This document shows positions 1 to 10,671 of a DNA stretch of 64,000 nucleotides, piece by piece. The translations under genes and the position numbers were made by a program. The notes under the pieces were generated by a model. That model had not been told where the DNA came from, searched no databases, and saw only the letters and a list, made by a program, of their open reading frames with translations. Each line of letters opens with the position of its first letter. Positions within the stretch are counted from its first letter, which is position 1. Origin of the DNA: Capitulum mitella (lineage: Eukaryota > Arthropoda > Thecostraca > Pollicipedomorpha > Pollicipedidae); assembly GCA_030062745.1 (NCBI GenBank), contig CP099841.1, forward strand, positions 10,668,970 through 10,732,969, given 5' to 3'.

Positions 1-688
1 TAAAATTGTTACGTTTTACCGACGTTTAACACATTTGTGGTCTAAAGAGGGCTTGTCGAAAAGTTAGGAAAGTGAAGTGAGGAAAGCGTTGGTATTACAT
101 GTTCGTTTTGGTGAACTTACAGCAAGGAACGTTTTGGCCTGTGTGCCATTCTATGTCTCATTCCATTAGGAGCAGTAGGGTATATAACTCACTATGCTTA
201 CATAAGTTTTGTAGTTTCCAGAATAAACACGTCCGTGTGCCGGCCGGCCTGTGCCACCGCTCGGGTTCGTCGAGCGGGCCGACGTCATAGGATGTTTTCG
301 GGAAAATACGACAATTTTCAACATGTCGAGAACTTTTAGACACCATACCACGCCAGATGGGTTGAGGAACAACTACCGAAGGTTTGGTGCTCGTAACCCA
401 AGCCATTTGCCTTCGCGAGCGAAAAGCATAGTGGGATTTGTGGGAACCGCCCGCCAATGCGAAGGCTAATAAGCCTCTCCCCGTTCGGAATAGGGTTCAC
501 AGGTCCCATGTAGTCGATGCCATAATAGATGGTGATGTGGAATTATGCGCTGACTGACACCCCACACCCTATCCATTGCAGCTCAGGGCATTTTTGACTA
601 TTTTGATTTTGATTATTTGATTATTTGGTTATTTTTCGATTATTTTTATTTTGACGTGGCTAGTATTTAAACGAGCGGCCAAATCGCT
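1..688. other. Unassigned sequence
   Basis: No open frame with splice signals or recognisable motif was found here. A T-rich stretch with repeated GATTATTTGATTATTTGG-like words lies near 600-655, directly before the GC-rich block. Confidence 0.5.
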
Positions 689-1110
689 GTGTTAGCGCAG
701 AGAAATGATTTCATCCGGAGAGTCGGCAGCGGCATCCGGATGCGGCAGTCCGGTCCGGGACGGTGCGCTCTCCCAGGAGGAGCCGGGGCCTGCCGGGACC
801 GTCCCGGGACCTGCCGGGACCGTCCCGGGGCCTGCGGACGGCGTCCCGCACCTGGCGCCGCTGTTCCCAGACCTTGGGCCGCTCTGGGACCTGGCCAGGG
901 CTGTCCGGGGCCTGGTCTGTCCCGGGACCTGTCGAGGCTGTTCTGCGACCAGTTGGGGCCGTTCCGGGACCTGCCGGGGCTCTCCCGCGAGCGTCTGCTG
1001 TCGTGGGGCGCTGCAGCGCTGCGCTGGTCAGATCGGGCCGAGATGGGTCGGCCGGCGGCCGTTAGCGGTGCCGGCCGTCGCCTGTGCCGGATCACAGGAC
1101 AGATAGCGCG
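689..1110. repeat. GC-rich degenerate minisatellite, possibly coding
   Basis: Units related to CCGGGACCTGCCGGGA recur at roughly 18-21 bases, clearest from 780 to 1000. Two plus-strand frames stay open across the block, giving Pro/Gly-rich or Arg/Leu-rich products, and one minus frame is also open, as expected of very GC-rich DNA. No splice sites were found that would choose a frame, so I call it a repeat and leave coding open. Confidence 0.45.
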
Positions 1111-1881
1111 CCGCACACAGCCGCCCCGTCTCCGAAGTTGGAACGGATGGCCTGTCGCCAGCCGTACGGGTGGCGGCGTTGTTTGCGCCTGGGTAAGGTG
1201 CCGGAAGTGAGCGCGGGTTATCGTGCTGAGGTTGTCGTGGCCGTTGCGTCCGAAGAGATGCGCTTGTCTGGCTCTGATGAGTTCAGCCCAGTCGTTGGTT
1301 ACGAACGGGAGCTGGTTGGAGTAGGGATCAGTTTGTCTGAGGAATACTTCTCTCTAGTGTTTGATGGCGCGGGTCTTGCGTCAAAAATTTCGGTTAACGT
1401 TAAGTTACACCCATGCGTAAATAATTATATTCATGGTAAATAAAGGCATATGTAAGAATGTCCATGAAATTATTTGACACAATGAATGCATTTCGAGTGG
1501 AATAGGCGGCGGTGCCACAGTGGGTATGATCGTAAAGTTTTCAGGTAATTGATCAAGATTCACGTGAATGTTCGACTGGCAGGAAAAGGACTGTAACAAA
1601 AACAGCTTTGTGATGTGGTACCAGGAAGCAATGAAGTGTATTTATTTATTACAGATGTTATGACATGTATTCCGAGGAAGCTGAATTACTCACTGATCTC
1701 TGATACTCATCGGGTGTGTCGAATAGCGCAGTCTCAGACAAACTGGAATGTGTCGAAGCCTTCGCGGTCCATGTCACTCGTGTGAGCCGTCTATGGCCGA
1801 GCCGCGGACGTCTGCGGGCGGCGGCAGCCCGGCGCGGCTGCTGACGCGCTGGCCTGACTCCGGCCGGCGGTCCGTTTCCAG

Positions 1882-1994
1882 AGCACAACCGACACGGCTA
1901 CGTCGAGAGCTGCCGCGGCCCTGCCGAGCCGGGCTCTTCGTCGCGCGCCCGCTTCTATCCGGGCACGTTCTGCATGCAGACGGGCGACGACTAG
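1882..1994 (+). CDS. Candidate terminal exon of an unrecognised gene
   Basis: An acceptor (TCCGTTTCCAG) is followed by a frame that starts in the middle of a codon (AG CAC AAC) and runs 37 codons to TAG. Third positions are G or C in nearly all codons, as in the confirmed exons of this window. The peptide starts HNRHGYVESC and ends RFYPGTFCMQTGDD. I do not recognise the family. Upstream exons would have to lie to the left; none was confirmed. The block around it (1747-2440) is GC-rich on every frame, so chance openness is a real alternative. Confidence 0.3.
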
Positions 1995-4900
1995 GCGCGG
2001 CCGGCCGACCGCCGGGCCGGAGGCGCGGCAAGGTCCGCCGGCCGGCCGCGCCGTGCTCGAGCGCCACCGGGGGCCGGCGGCCGGCGGCCGGCCGTGGCGG
2101 CGGCGGGCAGAGGCTACGTGGTTCCGTCGCAGGACGTGGGCTCGTGTGTATGTCGCGTGACGGCCGGCGTGGCCCGTATCGGCGGTGGAGGGGCGCTCGT
2201 GCTGCGCGCCCGACAGGGGACCGCCATAATTGGTCGAGATACGGCTTCGTTCGGAGGTTAATTCGATGGATCCGTGGGATGGGGACCGGGCGACCATGGG
2301 GGCGGGAAATGGAATGAGAGGGCGTGTACAAACGCGCGACGCGGCGGTCCGTCCGCGCGGTCCTGTGCCAACGCTCCGGTCCAGCCGGCGACTGTGCGCC
2401 TCACGCCGCGCCCCTGGCCGTCTTTTACTGATGGTGGCAACTCTTGTACAGCTGACCGGGACTTGTCGGTGTCGATACGTGGAGCTGTGAGGATGGCTTC
2501 ATACTGGTCACATTTTACAAGGCTTTGCCTCGCACATTAGGAACAATGGGATCAATTTACTACTTATGGCTTGGAATAACGTTGTTATGGATGTGTTATG
2601 TCGACGCATGAGCGCTCATAATGGCCACTGTTCGCGGCAGACGTTTGATAAGTAGATACCCGTGCTGGTGCGTTTCCATGTGGTCGTGTGTGACGACAGT
2701 CTGACGGCAACCGTCTCTGCGCAGCCCAGCTGAGCCACAGAGCTGATGGTCATTTTTGGCCAGCAATAATCCCGTATCGTGTTGGGGCAGTCCATGACGG
2801 GCTGTGTGCCCTCCGTTTCTCTGGGATGGTTACCTCGGTCTGCAGGAAATGGGCGCTCCCCCCCCCCACCCCTCCTTCCCCCGTTGGTCCCGGGGGTGAC
2901 CCCTGGCTGCAGGAGAGGATTGTGTCCCCCCAGTTTGTCTCGGGAGCATCTCCAGCTGCGGGGCGTATGCGCCCCCGTTCATTCCACGGGTTGGCCCCTA
3001 TTGTGAGGGCGCGGGGTGAGGCCGGATGGCCCCCACGGCGTCTGGCGATTCCGGGTTCATGCGTTCCCCGGCTCTTTGGTCAGCCGTCGGTCCACCTCTG
3101 CAGCCGGGCTGGAGCCGACCCAAGACCTGTTGGAAGACCGTTTTCCAGGACCAGCGGTGACATATCGGGGCCAATCCAATGCCCACTTGTACTCTGTGAT
3201 TACTCGTCACCACATTCGTGATGTGGTCAGGATCGCGTATTGTGTATCGCGCGTTTTTTAAACAGGACCTGCATGAATGTCTGATACCGCTTGTCTGTAA
3301 TGGGGCCACTTGATCGTGTGATTTTATAGATCGCAGGTATGTCGCCAGTTTGAGTTTGTGATTCTGCTCGTACTAAATTTTTCCGCGTCTGTTTTTGGTG
3401 TTGTGATGGTATTTGCGCATTTAAACGTTCGTGTTGTTATTCGTCGTTTTTCACTGTATGTTTACAATGTCAGTAACAGAGTGTTCATGACCTGGGTACG
3501 ACCGGCAACTCATGACCTATCTGTAGAAGTCTTGGTTTGTACTCTGTTAGGTGTGTTAAGTGTGTCTTCGTTTTCGCACTGGTGTATTTTTTCTGATTGC
3601 CTCAACTTTGTGACCATTTTATTTATTTTTGATGATCATGGTACACGATGATTTTCTCAGCTGGATTATAGGTCGCACTGAACCCTCACTGGAATCGGCC
3701 ACAGTTCAGCTTATAGTCGATCCACAGACTTCATCATAATCGCCCAGAAATGTCAGACGCGCATATCGATTCAGCAGAACACCAGTACGAATATCTATCT
3801 GATGAGCACCAGAGCACTTTTATTGTCTCTGCAAACCTGGTAGACTGAAGATCAGCTCGTTTGTTGTTTTGAATGGCGTGACTGTCGTAGGTATCGTGTT
3901 TCTTTATGTTATTTTCTCCCGTCGCTGCAGCCCATGCCGCTACTCTTCTCTTCACGTTTCACCTTGTCGGCCATAAAGAAAAATCGTGTCGGCGTTCATG
4001 GCACGCAATGTGTTTTTTGTCTTAGCTGTAGGTTGCCTGGACAGATAGGAGCCGCTAGATTAAGCAAACGTCAAGCCATCGTCGTGGAGTCATGTCGGCT
4101 GTCGGGGATGAGGAACCAAAAATCTTTCACATCATGTTGCTTTTGCACGCCGTCCGTGTGAAGCAGCCTGAAGGAAGTGTTTTGGTCATAGATGGACCAG
4201 TTTAAGTCCACGTGTACTTTCTACAAAGCCGCTGATGACAACTGACACTCTGGTCCGAAAATTGGGCCTGAAATTGGCGTGGGTTATAATGCGGATAACT
4301 ACGTGTGCCAAAAGCGAAGATGCGTGAAAGCTTCGGATTGTATCATTCGTAAAATTGAACGCAGCAATGCTGTTCATGTTCGTTTTGTTAACTTAACCTT
4401 GTGCCATAGTTATCGAGAGTTGTTTATTGCGTGTGACGGGGCTAAATCCGTGACACTCTGGAGAAAATGTGGTTTATTTTACATCGTTAGGCGCGTGATT
4501 TGTAGAAGTAGGTTCGATGGAGAACATTCCGTGCAGACCAGTGACATGATCGCTCTCGTCCAGCCACCTCGTGCCTTATTAATGGATCAGGCAGTTCGTC
4601 TGGATGTGTGAGAGGGTCTCGTTCGATCTATCTCTTGGTTAAATGTCTACATGTGTCCACTCGCACGACAATATATGCACTATGAAAATGTTCTGTTGTT
4701 GCTGTTGTATACAACGCTCCAGCAAGACTGTTCAGGCTAACCTTACAATAGATGGGGAAGGGAAGAACTGAAATGCGTTTCGTCACGCCGCCATTCCCCG
4801 TCTTACAAACAACGAGTTTTTTGTGTCAAACTTGTGATTCGTGAAATGTCCAGCTTTCCAAAAAATAGCCTTTTGACGCCAGTGAGTGAGTTCGTTTTAC

Positions 4901-5251
4901 GCATCGGTTCATGACCAACTTTGCTGGCGTTTCGCCGATGATAGCTTACTAGCTGCCTGTGGATAATGTTATTCATCCATTGTACGTTTTTTACTCCGTA
5001 CGACTGCTATCCGCTTTGCTTCATCTCATCGGTTCCGTGAACTGGATGCAGTTGTCAGTCACCGTATTCACGAGATCGGGGCCGAGGGAGTTGATCAACG
5101 AGTAGAAAAAAAATCGTTGTATAGGGCTCGGCCCAACTAGCGTTTTTTGTGTGTTTTTGGGGACTTCTGTCTTCCTCACTACAGATATCTGATACCATAA
5201 ACGTAATTATGGACAGATCACTAATTATTTGAGAGCTGTGAGCATTTTATT
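1995..5251. other. Unassigned spacer
   Basis: A GC-rich tail continues to about 2440, followed by mixed sequence with a C-run near 2857. Open frames at 3358-3651 and 4279-4611 have neither splice context nor recognisable motifs. Nothing else could be assigned. Confidence 0.5.
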
Positions 5252-6455
5252 CCGCGCCGGACTGGTAGACGGCTCCGATCACGCTCGACTGAGGGGGAGC
5301 GGTTGACCGCCCCCCTCTAACTCACGAACGGCTGGTCGCACGATAAAGATCAACACACCGTTCGAAAGCTGGTGACAAGCAGAACTTGAAACTAGCCTCG
5401 TTCTTAGTCTTGGGTAATATGTAAGCCATTTACGCTCCATATATGCTTTCTCACAGCTGACTGCATGAAACCGAGAGGCGGCCTGGATCCCAAGGGCTGT
5501 GATTAGGAAATTCTAGGTAAAGGCACCAATGAATAGGTAAAAGTCCGCAGATGTCGATACACGCCTAATTTCTCTGCTTTGTTTGAGATTTACGCCGAAA
5601 CGTTGAGTTAAAGACACTGCGATGTTCGCGCCGACCGCCGACGGACGCCGTAGCCGAACACGGTAAGAAATTAATGGTAACTAATTTTATCGTTCCTTTA
5701 TTTTTGCGACAGGCCATTCCATGTGACATTTTTGTCCTGGTGGTTCTTGCGATGGTTTCTCATGCTCAAATTTGGGAAAAATTTAGTAGTTATCAATGTA
5801 CATAATTGGCGGGGCTTTGTTCGGTAGTGTTTATTTCCAAATATGCAGTTTTTTTAAACTTTTTGGACTTCGCGGTATTATGCACAGCCGCGGGAGCAAG
5901 TACTACCATTTTCAACCCCGTTCTCAGCAATTCATCGCCAATTTTGACGGCGTTGCATTTTGGCCTATAACTGTGATTCGTGACCTGACCAGATAAATGG
6001 TTTGAAGTCATTGAAACTTTGTTCATTGACGGTAAGTGAATGTCTGTATCACCGCACACTAAAAACGTTATAAAAAAGTTCCACCAAATTCTGAAAAGAC
6101 GACGACATGTCCAAAAACTGGGGTTGACCGTAGGTCAATGACCCAGAAAATTCCGAAAAATTTGAGATAGCAGGTTTGTGGCATCTAATAGAGTTTTAAT
6201 CTCTCGAAGTTTTATTTTGATGTCGTTTTCCCGAAAAAGTTTCAGGGCGCTTAACTTTTTTGAACATAGGTCCGCTTGACCTCGCCTAAGCCAGACATCT
6301 GGTTTGACCTGAGGTCAAAGCTGTGACGCAAGGTGCGAAAATGATCAAGCAAGAGGTACACAAAGTTTTGTGGCGCTGTGTTTGTTCGTCCTTTCGCAGT
6401 CTTGGAGAAACCTCAGCGGGGAGGTCAACCGCCCTCCCCCCAGTCGGGGGCGGAT
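5252..6455. mobile_element. 1.2 kb TIR repeat, family C, copy 1
   Basis: This segment aligns over its whole length with 8163-9376 in the same orientation. Both ends carry an inverted motif close to TCCGC-CC-GACTGG, and a second inverted motif (GGTTGACCGCC / GGTCAACCGCC) lies just inside. No long open frame exists, so it looks like a non-autonomous DNA transposon. Internal AGGTCA-type words recur (for example near 6130 and 6310). The superfamily is not identified because no clear target duplication was seen. Confidence 0.7.
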
Positions 6456-7195
6456 TTACTGATAGGCCACCTTCTCAGCTATGCAAGAGCTTTTGATTGC
6501 CATCCATATTAAGCTGGTTTTACTTTGTTCTGTGTACACAACTTCTGCCGGCGATCGCTTTTTTTTTATCGCGTCCTCGTCCTTACCTGCCCTTAGGCAG
6601 GAGTCAGGCGGTTGAGGGCAGCTCTGTACAAGCAGCAACGCTAAGCTGGGCACCTGTCGTCGTATCATTGTACCCCGCATCGCAGTTCTGATCTTTGTTC
6701 GATTCCCATCGTGTTTCGACACGTCCATCCTATTTTGGTGTCGTAGATTCCGTTCGATATAACTATGTAAGTAGAGGCCGATTTGACCCCCCCCCCCCCA
6801 CATACAGATATGTCGATCCACTGGACCGATTTCGACGACATGGGCCTAAAGAAATGCTTGTGATCTGTAACAATCTTTCTGTATGCAAAAATCAATGAAA
6901 AGGGTCACTGATGCCTTCAGGAGAAAGAGGGGATATCCGGGAGACTTTCGTCCTCTGACGTACACTGCTCCAAGGACTCTGGTATTAATCCTTTGGCCTG
7001 CAGGTGGTTTTGGCCTGTTCGAAAGCAGTCTTTGGAGCAGTGGTAAATTCAGGATCTTGAGCATGGGCAATGGCGCACCCAAGATTTTCCTAAGGGCAGC
7101 TAAGCTTTCGGTCGGAGGGCCTCCCACTTAAGGTGGAGCTCTTCGCTCGCACCATGCATTGCGTCAACTAAAAAATGCATAGTGGAAAGGAGAGT
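6456..7195. other. Unassigned spacer between two family C repeats
   Basis: It contains a C-run near 6789-6800 and otherwise no recognisable feature. Confidence 0.45.
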
Positions 7196-7256
7196 GACAG
7201 AGAGAGAGAGAAAGAGAGAGAGAGAGAGGGGAGAGAGAGAGAGAGAGAGAGAGAAT
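7196..7256. repeat. GA microsatellite
   Basis: A nearly pure (GA)n tract with a few interruptions. Confidence 0.9.
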
Positions 7257-7261
7257 ATGAT

Positions 7262-8060
7262 CATCTGCAAAAGGGCCCTGTACTGTTTACAGGCTAGCGG
7301 AAGCTCTTAGCGAGAAAGAGGCCCCTGTACTGGCAGCTGGTGGCCAGTTCACAGGGCAGATGGGCCTATTTACAGTCCGGCAGCTTCAGGGGCTCTTTCA
7401 CGGACGGGCCAGATTGTGGAATTTTCCAGGACAGTCCGCAGGTCTATAAGTGTGTATAGAGTCATGCTGGGGCCCTGGACAGGCCGGCAGAGGGTTCTTT
7501 TACAGCGTAAGTGAGGGTCCCCGTTGCCCCCCCCCCCCACCGCCCCCAGACCTACGGGGCGCCCCGTTGGTCTGTACAGCCGGCGGCAGCAGGCCACTTT
7601 AGAGGTCAGCAAGGGGCCTTCTAAATGCCCGGAGGCGGGCGCTTTGCAAGCTAGAACGGCCTCTGTGGAACTCAAGAGGTCAATCTTTACAGGTGTGAAG
7701 GGGACTATCTATATGCTTTTAGGCGTACCTCAGATGACCCCTCTTAGGACCAACAACGTATCTTTTGCACCTTTATAAAGCCCCTTACCGTCTTGTAGGA
7801 GGCTCTCTGCCGAACGACACAGGACCCGTTTACAGGTTGGCAGAGTCCCTCAGCAGGCTAGTAGGGGCTCCATCTACAAGCCAGTAAGTGGGCCCTTCAC
7901 AGGCCGGCAGCAGCCCTCTTTTCAGGCCAGAAGGGACCTCCTTTACATGTCAGCGAGGGCCCCTTAACTAATAAAGTAGCCTTAGCTAGGAAGTAGCCCC
8001 GAGTAACAACGGCCCCTTATAACGATGCCCGTTACCCGAGGGTCCCATGCAGATTAGTCA
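7262..8060 (-). repeat. Degenerate ~23 bp array (ctgtaaagggccc family), inverted
   Basis: Words like TTTACAGGCCGGCAG and GGGCCCCTTTACA recur about every 22-24 bases with many substitutions and some longer gaps. It is the reverse complement of the unit in 22,890-23,480, so the same satellite family sits in both orientations. A C-run lies near 7530. Confidence 0.6.
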
Positions 8061-8162
8061 GGAAAGCCCTCCGCAGAGCAGTAGCCAGCCAACACGCACC
8101 GCATCGCAAGAGCGTAGCGCGAATTTCGCCGAAAAGGAGGTCAGAAGAAACCTAACCCCTTA

Positions 8163-9376
8163 ACCTGCGCCCGACCGTGGGTCGTCTCGATCATGCCCGA
8201 CTGTGGGGGCCGTTGACCGCCCCCCTCCAACCCACGAACGGTTAGTCGCGCGATAAAGATAAGCACACCGTTGAAAAACTTGTGACAAGTAGAGCTCGAA
8301 ACCGGTTTCATTTTCAGTTTTTGATAATATGTAAGCCATTTACGCCCTATATATGTTTTCTCATAGCCGACTGCATGAGACCGAGAAACGGCCTGAATCT
8401 CAAGGGCTGTGACTAATAACACATTGGTAAGGGCACCAACGCACGGGTAAAGATCCACATATGTCGATACACGTCTAATTTCTCAGATTTGTGTAGTATA
8501 TACGCCGAAACGTTGAGTCAAAGATACGGCAATTTTAACGTCGGTTGTCGGCGGGCGCCGCAGCCGTGCGCAATAAGAAAAACGGGAACTCACTTTAGCG
8601 TTCCTTTATTTTGGCGACATAAGCCTATCCATGCAAATTTTATTCATCTTAGTGGTTCTCGTGATGGTTTATCATGCTTAAATTTTCGAAAAATTCATAA
8701 GTTACCAGTCTACACAGTTGGTGCAGTTTCATTCCCGAGAACCTGTTTATTTCCAAAGTATGCAATTTTTTCCAATTTTTGAGGTCCTTGGTATTATTTG
8801 TGTCTGTACAAGCCAGTTTTGCCATTTTGTACCCATTCTGAGTGATTCATCGCTGATTTTGATGGTGGCACATTTTGACTCAACAGTTATTCGTGACCTG
8901 ACCTCAGGTCAATGGCTGGAAGTCATTGATACCTTGCCCATTGACGGTAACTAGATGTCTGCATCACTCTACACCAAAAATGTTATGAAAAATTCCGCCA
9001 GTTTCCGAAAAACGACGATATGTCCTAAAAATGGGCTTGACCCTAGGTCAATGACCCAGAAAATTCCAGAAAATCTGAGATAGCAGATTTGTTGCGTCTA
9101 TCATGATCTCAAATCCCTGAAAGTATTATTGTGATATCTCGTTTTCCGAAGAAATTACAGTGCGCTAGGCCTTTTTGGACATAGGTCCATTTCACATGAC
9201 CTAGGTCAGACGCCTGACTTGGCCTGAGGTCAAAACTTTGACACATGGTGTAAAAATGATCAAGCAAAGGGTACACGAAGTTTCGTGGCGCTGCGGTGGT
9301 TCGTTTTTTCGCAGTCCTAGAAAAACCTCAGGGGGTGGGGGGGCGGTCAACCGCCCCCCCCAGTCAGGGGCGGATT
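8163..9376. mobile_element. 1.2 kb TIR repeat, family C, copy 2
   Basis: Direct-orientation homologue of 5252-6455. Shared landmarks are GTTGACCGCCCCCCTC near the left end, CGCCGAAACGTTGAG in the middle and GGTCAACCGCC...GGGGCGGATT at the right end. It contains several TGACCTNAGGTCA-like words (8891-8910, 9033-9055, 9197-9235). No coding capacity is seen. Confidence 0.7.
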
Positions 9377-10596
9377 AAAAAAGGAAAACTCTGGATTTCG
9401 GCGACGTTATTTTTGAGTTCCGAAATTTTTCTTTATTTTCATTTTTCTACTTTTTCGTTTTCTTTGTTTTCATTACATTTTCAAAAATGTCTCCACGTTT
9501 TTTGCTTCAGGTTTCATGCCTGGTTAAAATCTCATCAAATTGACATGATTTGTCAATATTTTTTGAGGGGCATACATAACAGTTCAAGGGAGTTCTGTCA
9601 CTAAGGACATCAAGGTACTCGTGCAAGGTCTCCTGTGTTTTATAGGGTCGGAAAAGACTACCCCTCCGCGCTACGCGAATCTGGACAGTTTCCGACGCAA
9701 ACCCAGGGTCCCACCGCGCGGAGGGACCCCGCATTTTAGCTGGATGGGGCTTTCCCGATGTTAAGGAAGGTGTTTCAGTCCCCTAATTCCCTCCCCCCCT
9801 CCCGGTTGCGCCTCCGATCAATCAGCAACAGCTATTTGCAGACTTTTGGACTATTTTTCACGCATCTTTGTCTGATTGTATTGACCAGTCTCAATACTCT
9901 TACGTGTGGTTATAGCTACGATTTATCAAAAACGTCAATGCTGGGTCTGCTAAACTAAAACAGAGGTGATTATATGCACCTCTGCATTATATGCAGGTGA
10001 TTACTGCAGGCATCTGTGTGTTTTGAGAAAAAAACGGCCATCGTTTTTGTGTTTTTTTTTTATATTTCTTGTATTTCTTTTCGTATTTCTGCATTATAAT
10101 TTTTCTTGATGTATCCCTGCCAATGCACGTCGCAAGCACCTCTTCCACAGATGTAATTATTTGGTTGAAATCAGTGATGGAACATGCTTATGGAAGCCTG
10201 AGCCTCCCAAGTTTCTGTACAGGCCTGGATCCACCCTTGATCCCTATTTTATTACCTTCATTCAGTTGCGCATTGCTTACGTTCATTCTACTTCAGAGGT
10301 TCCCAAGTTACAGGCATTGTCCCACTTGTGGTAATTCAGTCTTCCCGATGGGGTAGCGAGCTGATGAGGCACCAGTGACATCTGAACTTGTCATTTCTCA
10401 TGTGCAAAACAATCAAGCGAAACGTAACAAACGAAAACACGCGTGCCGAACAGTAATGCAAGATTCTCTTCCTTATTTAACGACGAGCACAGGCCACGTT
10501 CGCCATGGACCCCACAAGACGTCTCATATGTCATACAATCTGTCCCCTTGATCGCCTGCCCGATCCTCACTTTGACAAAGGTGCTCCTTTTTCCTT
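9377..10596. other. Unassigned spacer
   Basis: T-rich sequence without recognisable genes or repeats. Confidence 0.45.
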
Positions 10597-10671
10597 GTTT
10601 ATCACGTCTATCACGTGATAAATTTATCACGTTATTTATCACGTTTATCACGTGACATTTATCACGTGCCG
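10597..10671. repeat. Cluster of TATCACGT motifs with E-boxes
   Basis: Six copies of ATCACGT occur in 75 bases with irregular 11-14 base spacing. Three of them extend to CACGTG, the core E-box. It may be a simple tandem repeat or a dense binding site for bHLH factors; the sequence alone cannot decide. Confidence 0.7.

Noticed and set aside
1774..2331. Long Arg/Pro/Gly-rich frames on both strands
   Set aside because: All frames are open because the DNA is extremely GC-rich; no splice sites or motifs support any of them apart from the short exon at 1882-1994.
5590..5605. GCCGAAACGTTGAG in family C repeats (also 8,505) as a hammerhead box II
   Set aside because: No CUGANGA box lies at the right distance upstream in either copy.
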